Positions 54,039 through 62,362 of a DNA stretch of 64,000 bases are shown here, in pieces (within the stretch, counting starts at the first letter, position 1; every line of letters starts with the position of its first letter). The translations under genes were made by a program, and so were the position numbers. Below the pieces are notes generated by a model. The model worked only from the letters and a program-made list of their open reading frames with translations, did not search any database and was not told the origin of the DNA. This DNA comes from Fodinicola acaciae (lineage in GTDB: Bacteria; Actinomycetota; Actinomycetes; Mycobacteriales; HKI-0501): the NCBI RefSeq assembly GCF_010993745.1, contig NZ_WOTN01000004.1, positions 1,346,913 to 1,410,912 of the forward strand, given 5' to 3'.

Positions 54039-54500
54039 ATGACGACTGTGGAAATGCTGGTCCGGGTGGCCGCCGGTGTCGGCCTCGGTGCGGTTATCGG
54101 TTTCGAACGGCAATATCGCGCGCGGATGGCGGGCCTGCGGACCAACGCGTTGGTCGCGGTCGGCTCGACGCTTTTCGTCGTGTTGTCGTCATACGGTTTC
54201 GGTGGCCTGAGCGGCAGTGGCGCGGCCGATCCGACGCGGGTCGCCGCGCAGATCGTGTCCGGCATCGGGTTTTTGGGTGCCGGCGTGATCATCCGCGACG
54301 GATTGACCGTACGCGGGCTCAACACCGCCGCCACGCTGTGGTGCTCGGCCGCCGTCGGTGCGCTGTCCGGCGCGGGCCTCTACCAGCCGGCAATCGTTGG
54401 CACGGCAGTGGTTTTGGCCGTCAACATCGCGCTGCGCTGGGTCGGCCGCATCGTCGACCGCCGGCCGGCGCGCGCCACCTCACACGACGACGACGAATAG
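54039..54500 (+). CDS. mgtC: MgtC/SapB family membrane protein
   Basis: This encodes 153 residues with four membrane segments and the MgtC core: GAVIGFERQYRARMAGLRTNALVAVGS, then SGIGFLGAGVIIRDG and GLNTAATLWCSAAVG. MgtC-type proteins are tied to growth in low magnesium. The ATG at 54039 has GAGG 8 nt upstream; earlier in-frame starts run through the leader hairpin. It is preceded by a structured leader with a short upstream ORF, reminiscent of leader-peptide control of mgtC in enterobacteria. Confidence 0.9.
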   Translation: MTTVEMLVRVAAGVGLGAVIGFERQYRARMAGLRTNALVAVGSTLFVVLSSYGFGGLSGSGAADPTRVAAQIVSGIGFLGAGVIIRDGLTVRGLNTAATLWCSAAVGALSGAGLYQPAIVGTAVVLAVNIALRWVGRIVDRRPARATSHDDDE

Positions 54501-54510
54501 ACCGTGGCGA

Positions 54511-54548
54511 GTTTTGGCGGCCGGTTTTGTTTTGCCGGCCGCCAAAAC
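54511..54548. terminator. Terminator between convergent genes
   Basis: A perfect 14-bp stem (GTTTTGGCGGCCGG at 54511-54524 with 54535-54548) and a T-rich 10-nt loop lie between mgtC (+) and tmsB (-). Confidence 0.85.
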
Positions 54549-54556
54549 ATCGCCTT

Positions 54557-55816
54557 CTAGAACCAGGGACGCAGCGGCACTCCGGCGTCGCCGTCCTTGC
54601 CGACCTTCACGCCGAGCACCTGGTGCAGCTGGATTTTGTTCTTCTCGAAGGCAAGCCGGGACGCGGCCATGTAGAGCGCCCACACGCGTGCCGTGCCGAT
54701 GCCGACCTCCTCGACCGCCTCGTCCCAGTGCTCGTCCAGGTTCTGGCACCAGTACTTCAGCGTCAGCGCATAGTGCTCACGCAGGTTTTCCGCGTGCCGC
54801 GGCTCGAAACCGTTGTCCTGCAGGGCCGCGACCGTGCGGCCGAGCGCGGTGATCTCGCCGTCCGGGAACACGAACCGGTTGATGAAGCCGCGGCCATAGC
54901 GGACCCGCTCGGTGTTGGTCGGCCGCATGATCGAATGGTTGAGCAGCCGGCCCTGCGGCTTGAGCAGACCGTACAGTTTCTGGAAGTACAGCGGATAGTT
55001 CTTCAGGCCGATGTGCTCGGTGAGGCCGATCGAGCTGATCGCGTCGAACGGTCCGTCGACCACGTCGCGATAGTCGCCGTGCCGGATCTCGGCCACGTCG
55101 GACAGGCCCTGCTCGGCGACCGCCTTGGCGCCCCATTCGGCCTGCTGCTTGGAAAGCGTGACGCCGACGACGTGCACGCCGTAATGCTTGGCCGCGTGCC
55201 GGACCATGCCGCCCCAGCCGCAGCCGATGTCCAGCAGCCGCTGGCCGGGCCGCAGGTCGAGCTTGCGGCAGACCAGATCGTGCTTCTCGTACTGCGCCTC
55301 TTCCAGCGTCGCGTCGGCTTTCGGGAAAACCGCGCAGGTGTAGGCCATCGACGGCCCGAGGACCCACTCGTAGAACGTGTTGGACACGTCGTAGTGGTGC
55401 TTGATCGCCGCCGCGTCGCGGTTTTTGGCGTGCCGCAAGCCATGCGCGAGCCGGCTGGCGCCGGCCTCCTCCGGCAGCGGCGGGTTCCACTTCAGCACGC
55501 GCAGACCGACGTCGCGCAGCACTTTCAGTTTCTCCACCGTGGAGATCGGCGCGAAGTCCACGCTGCCGAGCGTCTTGAACGCGGTGTAGATGTCGCCGTC
55601 GACCTGCAGCTCGCCGCTCACGTACGCACGGGCCAGGCCCAGCTCCAGCGACGCGGAGGTGGCCAGATAGGACACCGCCTGCTCGGAGGCGATGGTGACG
55701 CGTACGGCCGCGTCCTTCGGGCCGTAGCGGCTGCCGTCGTACGCGACGAACTCGATCGGCGCACCGGAACCGATGACCGTGCCGATGATGTCTGCGATGT
55801 TGCGACGGGCCATCAT
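54557..55816 (-). CDS. tmsB: 10-methylene fatty acid synthase (CFA-type methyltransferase), TmsB/BfaB-like
   Basis: This 419-residue enzyme of the cyclopropane-fatty-acid synthase family has SAM motif I in LLDIGCGWGGMVRHAAKHYG, preceded by HHYDVSNTFYEWVLG, and GLTEHIGLKNYPLYF. Paired with the FAD oxidoreductase upstream, it fits the TmsB/BfaB role of methylenating oleoyl phospholipids en route to 10-methyl-stearic (tuberculostearic) acid. The ATG at 55816 overlaps the tmsA stop by 4 bp, with GGGAGG upstream. Cyclopropane formation alone is the alternative. Confidence 0.87.
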   Translation of the reverse strand: MMARRNIADIIGTVIGSGAPIEFVAYDGSRYGPKDAAVRVTIASEQAVSYLATSASLELGLARAYVSGELQVDGDIYTAFKTLGSVDFAPISTVEKLKVLRDVGLRVLKWNPPLPEEAGASRLAHGLRHAKNRDAAAIKHHYDVSNTFYEWVLGPSMAYTCAVFPKADATLEEAQYEKHDLVCRKLDLRPGQRLLDIGCGWGGMVRHAAKHYGVHVVGVTLSKQQAEWGAKAVAEQGLSDVAEIRHGDYRDVVDGPFDAISSIGLTEHIGLKNYPLYFQKLYGLLKPQGRLLNHSIMRPTNTERVRYGRGFINRFVFPDGEITALGRTVAALQDNGFEPRHAENLREHYALTLKYWCQNLDEHWDEAVEEVGIGTARVWALYMAASRLAFEKNKIQLHQVLGVKVGKDGDAGVPLRPWF

Positions 55817-57204
55817 GACCTCCCGACTGTCTTTGCGTACAGATCCGCGAACCGGTTGGCGGGGTCATAGCGCTTCTTCAGCGCCGCGTACGCCTCGCCG
55901 TTGTAGAGCTGCCAGAACTCGTCTTCGGAATAGAATGCCGTGGAATACAGCGATTTGCGGCCACCGAGCCGCTCGACCTCACGCTCGATCAGCCGGTTGT
56001 GCGTGCCATCGGACTGACCGGGGGACAGGTCGACGCTCGACCAGAATCCGACGTTGACGTAGAGCACGTCGGTCTTCAGCTTGTAGAGGTCCCATTCCAG
56101 GTCCGTACGCGCCTGCCGCAGCGGACACACCCAGACCGGCGAGATGCCGATCTCCCGGTGGAAAAACTCCAGGAACGCCGGCAGTTTGTCCACCGGCACC
56201 TCGATGTCCTGGACGATCTCCTCGATGTCCGGCTTGCCGCGCAGCTTGTCCAGCCGGCGCACGTAATGGTGCCGGCGCTCGAAGTTGGCGACCTTCCAGT
56301 AGACCTCGCTGCGCAGCAGCCGGCGCGGGATGATCCGGCGGAATCTCGGGTCCTGCACACCGAAAGCGCGTGAGCACCAGAACCAGTCGGTGTCCCACCG
56401 CCACAGGTAGTCGTGAATGGTGAGGAAATCCTCGCGGCGCCGGCCGACCGACTGGTAGTAGATCTGCTGGCCGGTGTAGTCCGAGACGTACGGCGCCCGG
56501 TCGGTGTAGCTGCCGAGCGTCAGCACGTGCCGGTGAGCGCTGAAGACCGTACCGTCGACGAAATCGACCTTCTCACCGAGATAGTCGCCGGCCGCGCAGA
56601 TGTCGGCGAGCGCCTGCGCGTACGCGGCGGCGTCGTCGAAACGGAGGTGGCGCAGGTGCACGTACGGTGCGGCGCGCTCCAGCTGGATGCGCAGCCGCAG
56701 CGCGTAGCCGAGGCTGCCGTATGAGTTGGGGAAACCGGTGTAGAGGTCGCGGTGCTCGCCGTCCGGCCGCGCGGTGACCAGCTGACCGTCGCCGGTGAGG
56801 ATGTCCTCCTCGATCACCGACTCGTGCGGCAGGCCGGTGCGGAAGCTCGGCGACTCGATGCCGAGGCCGGTGACCGCGCCGCCGAGGGTGATCGTGCGCA
56901 GCTGTGGCACCACCAGCGGCACCAGACCGTATGGCAGCGTCGCGTCGACCAGGTGCTCGTACGTCGTCATGCCGCCGACGTCCGCGGTGAGCGCGTCGGG
57001 GTCGACGGTGAAGACCTGGTCGAGGCCGGTCACGTCGAGCCGGTGCACCGGTGTGTTCTGGCGGAGCCGGAACAGGTTGGACGTACGCTTGCCGAGCCGT
57101 ACCGGCTCGCTCGGGTCGATCGCGGCGAGCTCGTCGGCCAGCCGCGTCGCGGTGACCCGATAGTCGGCCAACGCCGCGTTGGGTCCGCTCATCGTCGCTA
57201 CCAC
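55813..57204 (-). CDS. tmsA: FAD-binding oxidoreductase, TmsA/BfaA-like 10-methylene reductase
   Basis: This encodes 463 residues. The FAD-binding PCMH domain (FTVDPDALTADVGGMTTYEHLVD, ITLGGAVTGLGIESPSFR) precedes a long substrate domain. The family includes DWARF1-like reductases and Rv0449c, thought to reduce 10-methylene to 10-methyl fatty acids. GTG at 57204 follows GGAGGG; ATG at 57192 is the alternative. It is translationally coupled with tmsB. No third tms gene is adjacent. Confidence 0.87.
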   Translation of the reverse strand: MVATMSGPNAALADYRVTATRLADELAAIDPSEPVRLGKRTSNLFRLRQNTPVHRLDVTGLDQVFTVDPDALTADVGGMTTYEHLVDATLPYGLVPLVVPQLRTITLGGAVTGLGIESPSFRTGLPHESVIEEDILTGDGQLVTARPDGEHRDLYTGFPNSYGSLGYALRLRIQLERAAPYVHLRHLRFDDAAAYAQALADICAAGDYLGEKVDFVDGTVFSAHRHVLTLGSYTDRAPYVSDYTGQQIYYQSVGRRREDFLTIHDYLWRWDTDWFWCSRAFGVQDPRFRRIIPRRLLRSEVYWKVANFERRHHYVRRLDKLRGKPDIEEIVQDIEVPVDKLPAFLEFFHREIGISPVWVCPLRQARTDLEWDLYKLKTDVLYVNVGFWSSVDLSPGQSDGTHNRLIEREVERLGGRKSLYSTAFYSEDEFWQLYNGEAYAALKKRYDPANRFADLYAKTVGRS

Positions 57205-57303
57205 CGCACCGCACTCCCTCCGCTGGCCCCAACGATCGATCAGATCACGACAGCCAGCGGCCCGCCAGTGTGATGCGCCTTAACATCGCGCCGGCGGCGC
57301 GAG

Positions 57304-58044
57304 TTACGGGTGGTAGCGGCGGGCGGCGCAGAGCTCGGTGGCGTAGGCCGGCTCGGACAGCGGCAGGTATTCGACCTTGCGGCCGGTGCGCGGCGCGTGC
57401 AGCATCATCGGCTCGCCGTTCTCCTCACCGGCGTAGAAGCCGACGTGGTGGATGGCGCCGGCGCCGTTCTCGAAGGCGAAGAACACCAGGTCACCGGGCT
57501 CCAGCTGGTCGAGCGGCACCTCCTGGCCGGCGCGTGCCTGGTCGGAGGCGTCACGTGGGATGACCAGGCCGTGCCTGCGGTGGGTCAGGTGCGCGAAGCC
57601 GGAGCAGTCGATGCCGGCGTCGCTCAGGCCACCCCACACGTACTCGGTGCCGACCAGGCCGCGTGCGGTGGTCAGTATGTCGGCGCCGTTGACGCTCGAG
57701 GCCGGTTTGGCGGCGTCGGTCTCGTCGACCGGCCGCAGGTGCGCGACCGGCACCCAGCCGGGATAGCCCTGCGGGTCCTTGCGCGACGGCTGCCACGGCA
57801 GCACGACACGGGCCCAGGCGCCGGTGATCTCCTCCACCCGCACCGGCTCACCGGCCGGCGCCTGGCTGTCGACGCGCTGCAGCAGGTCGAGCCGCGCGTC
57901 GTAGTCCATCGCGGCGACCCATGCGGTCACGTCGGGCTCGTCGGCCACCGCCGGCGCGTCGATCGGCCGGACCGCCTCCGGTGCGCGCCACAGCGTCGTC
58001 AGCGCGACCGCCACGGCCGCCGGTCCGGTGCTGACGCTGCTCAC
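57304..58044 (-). CDS. NlpC/P60 (C40) peptidase with SH3-like domain
   Basis: This encodes 246 residues. After an SH3-type region (EPVRVEEITGAWARVVLPW, GYPGWVPVAHL) the C40 domain has the catalytic Cys in GIDCSGFAHL and His in IHHVGFYAG, with a third residue in LHAPRTG. Such enzymes cut peptide bonds in peptidoglycan stems. GTG at 58044 has GGAGG about 6 nt upstream. The N-terminus shows no signal peptide, so it may act inside the cell or be exported another way. It follows the beta-lactamase-like gene by 10 bp. Confidence 0.9.
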   Translation of the reverse strand: MSSVSTGPAAVAVALTTLWRAPEAVRPIDAPAVADEPDVTAWVAAMDYDARLDLLQRVDSQAPAGEPVRVEEITGAWARVVLPWQPSRKDPQGYPGWVPVAHLRPVDETDAAKPASSVNGADILTTARGLVGTEYVWGGLSDAGIDCSGFAHLTHRRHGLVIPRDASDQARAGQEVPLDQLEPGDLVFFAFENGAGAIHHVGFYAGEENGEPMMLHAPRTGRKVEYLPLSEPAYATELCAARRYHP

Positions 58045-58054
58045 AAGGGCCTCC

Positions 58055-58891
58055 CTAGGCGTTGAACTCCGAACGGGCCGCATAGACCCGCGCTGACACC
58101 GTACGGATCAACGCTATTGCGGTTTCGTCGGCACCGAAGTCGGCCGTGCAGACGGCCAGGGCGTAGGGTGGCGCGTCCGGCGGCCACACCACGCCACTGT
58201 CGTGCCGGATGCCGTCCACCCAGCCGTTCTTGCCACCCCAGCGGGTCCCGGCGGGCAGGCCGGCGGCAATCGTCTCGACGCGCTGCTGGCGGCACAGCGT
58301 CGCGGTCATCGCCTCGGTCGCCGCCGGTCCGGCCACCTGGCCGCTGACCAGCCGGCCGAGCCCGGCGGCCAGGTCGTACGCGGTCACCAGGTTGCTGAGC
58401 CCGGTGCCGTTCGCGGCCAGGTCGCCGATCGGCCGCTGCAGCTGGCTGCCGGTCGCCGACAGCCGCCGCTGCGCCTCGGCCGCCTTCGCCACTCCAGCGC
58501 GTACGTCGCCGCCGCCGAGCGCCGCGATCAGCAGGTTGGTCGCCTCGTTGCTGGACACCGTGATCATCTGTTCGACCAGATGCTCGACGGTCGCCGAGCC
58601 GGACGCGTACGACTCGTCGACGTCGCTGTCGTCGGGGTCGAGCTGGTAGGTGGAGCCGTCGGCCACCGACACGTACCGGTCGGTGAGCGGCAGCTTGTCG
58701 GTCAGCGCCAGCTCACCGCGCTCGACCGCCTGGTGGACGGCCACCATCACGGCGACCTTCATCGTGCTGGCCGCGTAGAACCGCTCGTCCTGGTGGTGGA
58801 GGAGCCGCGGCGTACCGTCGAGCGACAGCCACGCCACCCCCACCCGGAAATCGGCGGTGTCCAACAGGTCGGCGAGAAAATCGGAGGCCAT
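58055..58891 (-). CDS. Class A beta-lactamase-like serine hydrolase
   Basis: This encodes 278 residues. SxxK is ASTMK, the SDN-like motif is SSNEATN, and the KTG-like triad reads GGKNGW. It lacks a signal peptide and the usual KTG threonine, so penicillinase activity is uncertain. In this setting it could act on cell-wall precursors or on the peptide cut by the neighbouring C40 enzyme. The ATG at 58891 is the conserved start. It shares an operon with the C40 gene. Confidence 0.87.
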   Translation of the reverse strand: MASDFLADLLDTADFRVGVAWLSLDGTPRLLHHQDERFYAASTMKVAVMVAVHQAVERGELALTDKLPLTDRYVSVADGSTYQLDPDDSDVDESYASGSATVEHLVEQMITVSSNEATNLLIAALGGGDVRAGVAKAAEAQRRLSATGSQLQRPIGDLAANGTGLSNLVTAYDLAAGLGRLVSGQVAGPAATEAMTATLCRQQRVETIAAGLPAGTRWGGKNGWVDGIRHDSGVVWPPDAPPYALAVCTADFGADETAIALIRTVSARVYAARSEFNA

Positions 58892-59080
58892 GTGGCGCGA
58901 GCCTAGATGAACTCGGGGCCTGCCGTCGGTGTCTTTCCTCTGTGGCCGAAACACCGGAAGAAATCTTCACGTACGGCGCGGCCTTTCGTGCACCACAGCG
59001 CAAATATTTCGCGTCAGGCGTTGCTCGCGCGGCCTCCATCCGGAGTGTCCCGATGCCGACACGCCGAACGTGCTCCAAGA

Positions 59081-59131
59081 CTGTCGTACGTACATGAGTA
59101 AATTTCCCCCACCCATTCCGGGCGGGGGGTG
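59081..59131. repeat. Diverged inverted copy of the C-rich stem-loop repeat
   Basis: On the minus strand it reads ACCCACCCCCC, then TGGGTGGGGG and GTACGACAGT, the same order as in copy 1 at 2831-2942, with different spacers. It points toward the copy at 59297-59413. Confidence 0.65.
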
Positions 59132-59209
59132 GGTTGAGAGGTTGCAAACCGAGCCGAAACAGCAGCCTCAGTGGTCACACCTGTCACGACCGCCGGCCGC
59201 TGGCGTGGT

Positions 59210-59256
59210 CGCATGGACCCCATACGTGCGTTGGACGCACGCATGGGGGCCATGCG
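59210..59256. repeat. Two tandem 30-bp hairpin units, locus 3
   Basis: Units start at 59210 and 59240. Each has CGCATGG-NNN-CCATRCG, joined by TGCGT-TGG-ACGCA, itself a palindrome. The order relative to the long repeat matches locus 1, and a 40-bp insertion separates the two parts. Confidence 0.8.
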
Positions 59257-59296
59257 ACCAAAATCCAGGCGCACAAAAGCCGCATATAGCGCTACA

Positions 59297-59413
59297 GCCG
59301 ACCAAGATCGACTTTTCGATGTATGTAAGGTGCCACGCGAACCCACCCCCCACCCGTTCTGGGTGGGGGCCAAAATTGCCATGGGGGTACGACAGTTTCG
59401 CGTCGTAGCGGGT
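59297..59413. repeat. Conserved ~110-bp repeat with C-rich/G-rich stem-loop, copy 2
   Basis: The copy shares GACCAAGATC, ATGTATGTAAG, CCACGCGAACCCACCCCCC, TGGGTGGGGG, GTACGACAGTTTCGCG and GTAGCGGGTAA with copy 1. It sits between the beta-lactamase-like gene and the end of ku, on the downstream side of ku. The remaining gap 58892-59426 holds no other feature. Confidence 0.75.
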
Positions 59414-59426
59414 AACTGTGTGAGCG

Positions 59427-60323
59427 CTAAGCGGTCTTTCGTTTGCGGGGAGCGGCCTTCTTGGCGGCGGGCTTCTTCTCGGCGGTTTTCTTCGCCGGCT
59501 CGGCGGTCTTCTTCTTCGGGGCTGGTGTGGACTCGCCGGTACGGCGCGAGCGAGCGCGGTCGACGCTGGCCTTGAGGGCGGTCATCAGGTCGACGACCTC
59601 GCCGCCGGACTCGTCGCCTTCGTCGGTCGACGCGACCGTGACGGCGCCTTCGGTCTTGGCGTCGATCAGCTGCAGCAGCGCCTCACGGTATTCGTCGTGG
59701 AACTCGTCCGAGTCGAAGTCGGCGGCCATCGACTCGACCAGCGACGCGGCCATCTGGCGTTCCTGCGGTCGCAGCTCCACGTCGTCGTCCAGAAACGCGA
59801 ACTCCGGCGTACGGATCTCGTCCGGCCACAGCATCGTCTGCAGCACGATCACGCCGTCGCGTACGCGCAGCGCGGCCATCGCTTCGCGCTGCCGCAGCGC
59901 CACCTTCACCACGGCCATCCGCTCGGTCGACTCCAGCGCCTCGCGCAGCAGCACGTACGGCTTGACCGCCGACCCCTCCGGCTCCAGGTAGTAGGTCTTG
60001 GCGAACAGGATCGGGTCGAGCTGGTCGGCCGGCACGAACTCCAGCACCTCGATCTCGCGGCTGGCCGACAGCGGCAGCTCGGCGAGGTCGGTGTCGGTGA
60101 GGATCACCGTCTCACCGGTCTCCAGCTCATAGCCCTTGGCGATCTCGGAGTACGCGACCTCTTCACCGTCGATCTGGCACACGCGCTTGTAGCGGATCCG
60201 GCCGCCGTCGGCCGCGTGCACCTGGTGGAACCGTACGTCCTTCTCCTCGGTCGCGCCGTAGAGCTTCACCGGGATGCTCACCAGGCCGAACGAGACCGCA
60301 CCTTTCCAGATGGCCCGTGGCAT
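59427..60323 (-). CDS. ku: Ku DNA end-binding protein
   Basis: This 298-residue prokaryotic Ku (MPRAIWKGAVSFGLVSIPVKLY, then the Ku core FHQVHAADGGRIRYKRVC) ends with a Lys/Ala/Pro-rich tail (KKTAEKKPAAKKAAPRKRK). Ku binds double-strand break ends and recruits LigD in non-homologous end joining. The ATG at 60323 has GGGGGA upstream. The ligD genes lie divergently to the right. Confidence 0.96.
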   Translation of the reverse strand: MPRAIWKGAVSFGLVSIPVKLYGATEEKDVRFHQVHAADGGRIRYKRVCQIDGEEVAYSEIAKGYELETGETVILTDTDLAELPLSASREIEVLEFVPADQLDPILFAKTYYLEPEGSAVKPYVLLREALESTERMAVVKVALRQREAMAALRVRDGVIVLQTMLWPDEIRTPEFAFLDDDVELRPQERQMAASLVESMAADFDSDEFHDEYREALLQLIDAKTEGAVTVASTDEGDESGGEVVDLMTALKASVDRARSRRTGESTPAPKKKTAEPAKKTAEKKPAAKKAAPRKRKTA

Positions 60324-60428
60324 TCGTCCCCCAAGTTCTCGGTCAACTGTTTCTAACCTGTCAGACCGCACGCGAGAAGAAAACTCATCGGACGATCTTT
60401 TTAGCGAAGAAGTGCCAGCTCAGGCAGG

Positions 60429-61370
60429 ATGACACAGGTGCGCCCCATGCTCGCCACCACGGCCGACCTGCCAACCGGCGGCGGCTGGGCGTTCGAGGTC
60501 AAGTGGGACGGCGTACGCGCGATTGTCGAGTGCGCGGGCGGTCACGCTCGGCTCTACAGCCGCCGCGACAACGACCGCACCGGCACCTATCCGGAGCTGG
60601 CCGCGCTGGCCGGCATGCTGCCGGACGGCGTCGTCGACGGCGAGATCGTCGCCTTGCGGGACGGGGCGCCGTCCTTCGAGGCGTTGCAGGAGCGGATGAA
60701 CGTCGACGATCCACGCCGCGTTGCTCAGCTCGTCGAGCGGGTACCCGTCACCCTGATGATCTTCGACCTACTGGAGCTGGACGGCCTCGACCTTTGCCGG
60801 CTGCCGTACGAGCAGCGCCGCGCGACCCTGGAGCAGCTCGATCTCAACGGCCCGCACTGGATCACCGCGCCGGCCTTCGACGACGGCCCGGCGACGCTCG
60901 CCGCCAGCCGCGAGCTCGGCCTGGAAGGCGTGATCGCCAAGCGGCTGCGCTCGCCGTACGTCCCGGGCCTGCGCAGCAAGGACTGGCTGAAGGTCAAGTC
61001 GCTGCGCACGCAGGAGGCCGTCGTCGGCGGCTGGGCCGGCGGCGAGAAGAGCCGCACCGGCCAGATCGGCTCGCTACTGCTCGGCATCCCGACCGGTGAC
61101 GGCCGCCTGCGCTACGCCGGCCGCGTCGGCAGCGGCGTGGCCGGTGGCACGCTCGACCGGCTGACCGAGATCCTGACCCCGCTGGTGACCGACACGAGCC
61201 CGTTCGTCGAGCCACCGCCGCGCCGCGACGCGCGCCAGCTGGTCTGGTGTCGGCCGGAGTGCGTGGTGGAGGTCGCGTACGCGAGCTGGACGGCCTCCGG
61301 TGCGCTGTGGCATCCGCGGCTGCGCGGCATCCGCTATGACAAGACTGCGAGTGAGGTGCGCGTTGAATAG
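60429..61370 (+). CDS. ligD: ATP-dependent DNA ligase, LigD ligase domain
   Basis: This 313-residue ligase has the adenylation lysine K25 in EVKWDGVRAI, followed by DGEIVALRDG, the conserved LGLEGVIAKRL and WLKVKSLRTQEAVVGGW. It corresponds to the ligase domain of LigD and carries an OB-fold C-terminus. Polymerase and nuclease domains are absent; the polymerase is in the next gene, overlapping by 8 bp. It seals breaks held by Ku. Confidence 0.93.
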   Translation: MTQVRPMLATTADLPTGGGWAFEVKWDGVRAIVECAGGHARLYSRRDNDRTGTYPELAALAGMLPDGVVDGEIVALRDGAPSFEALQERMNVDDPRRVAQLVERVPVTLMIFDLLELDGLDLCRLPYEQRRATLEQLDLNGPHWITAPAFDDGPATLAASRELGLEGVIAKRLRSPYVPGLRSKDWLKVKSLRTQEAVVGGWAGGEKSRTGQIGSLLLGIPTGDGRLRYAGRVGSGVAGGTLDRLTEILTPLVTDTSPFVEPPPRRDARQLVWCRPECVVEVAYASWTASGALWHPRLRGIRYDKTASEVRVE

Positions 61371-62271
61371 CAAGAACGTCACGGTCGAGGTCGACGGCCA
61401 GAAGCTGCGGCTGTCCAATCTGGACAAGGTGCTCTATCCCAAGAGCCGGACGACCAAGGGCGAGGTGATCAACTACTACAGCCAGATCGCCGAGGTCATG
61501 CTGCCGCACCTCGCCGGCCGGCCGGTGACCCGCAAACGCTGGCCGGACGGCGTCGACAAGCAGCCGTTCTTCGAGAAGAACATGCCGCGCGGCACCCCGT
61601 CCTGGATCCGCACGGTCAACCTGCCGGTGCCGGGCAGCACGATGGACCGCGAGACGATCGACTTCGTCGTGCTGGAGGACCTGCCGGGCATGGTCTGGTC
61701 GGCCAACCTCGCCGCGCTGGAGCTGCACGTGCCGCAGTGGCGGGTCGGACCGCGCGGTGCCGCCAAGAAACCCGACCTGCTGGTCGTCGACCTCGACCCC
61801 GGTGAGGGCGCCGACCTGTCCGACTGCATGGAGGTCGCGGTCGTCGTACGCGACCGCCTCGCCGAGGACGGCCTGGCGGCTTATCCGAAGACCTCCGGTT
61901 CGAAGGGCATGCAGCTGTACGCGCCGGTCTCCGGCCGCCAGGACTCCTCGGTCATCTCCGCGTACGCGCACGCGGTGGCCGACGAGCTGGCTGAGAAGTA
62001 TCCGAGAAAAATCCTCTCGCAGATGACGAAAGCCTTAAGAAAGAACAAGGTGTTCATCGACTGGAGCCAGAACAACGCGGCCAAGACCACCATCTGCGCG
62101 TACTCGCTGCGTGGCCGCGAGCTGCCGTGGGTCTCCACGCCGCTGACCTGGGACGAAGTCGAGGCCGGCAGGGTCGTCCGGTTCGAGCCGGAGGACGTGC
62201 TGGACCGGGTCCAGGAGCACGGCGACCTGCTCGCCGGGTTGTCCGAGACCGGTCCGCGGGTGCCTGGATAG
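61363..62271 (+). CDS. ligD: LigD polymerase domain protein (primase-polymerase)
   Basis: This 302-residue protein has the LigD-Pol archaeo-eukaryotic primase fold: LVVDLDPGEG with the catalytic Asp pair, SGSKGMQLYAPV, and VFIDWSQN. I chose TTG at 61363 with GAGGTG 5 nt upstream; GTG 61351 is possible. It overlaps the ligase gene by 8 bp. It fills gaps at broken ends during NHEJ. A nuclease domain (LigD-PE) was not seen in the window. Confidence 0.92.
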   Translation: MNSKNVTVEVDGQKLRLSNLDKVLYPKSRTTKGEVINYYSQIAEVMLPHLAGRPVTRKRWPDGVDKQPFFEKNMPRGTPSWIRTVNLPVPGSTMDRETIDFVVLEDLPGMVWSANLAALELHVPQWRVGPRGAAKKPDLLVVDLDPGEGADLSDCMEVAVVVRDRLAEDGLAAYPKTSGSKGMQLYAPVSGRQDSSVISAYAHAVADELAEKYPRKILSQMTKALRKNKVFIDWSQNNAAKTTICAYSLRGRELPWVSTPLTWDEVEAGRVVRFEPEDVLDRVQEHGDLLAGLSETGPRVPG

Positions 62272-62362
62272 GCTTGCCGAGGCAACCGAGAGGACGGGGG
62301 AGACCGGTCATGACGGGCAAACGTAGGGTCGCCACGCGGCGCGGACACGTTACTCTGCCGGC

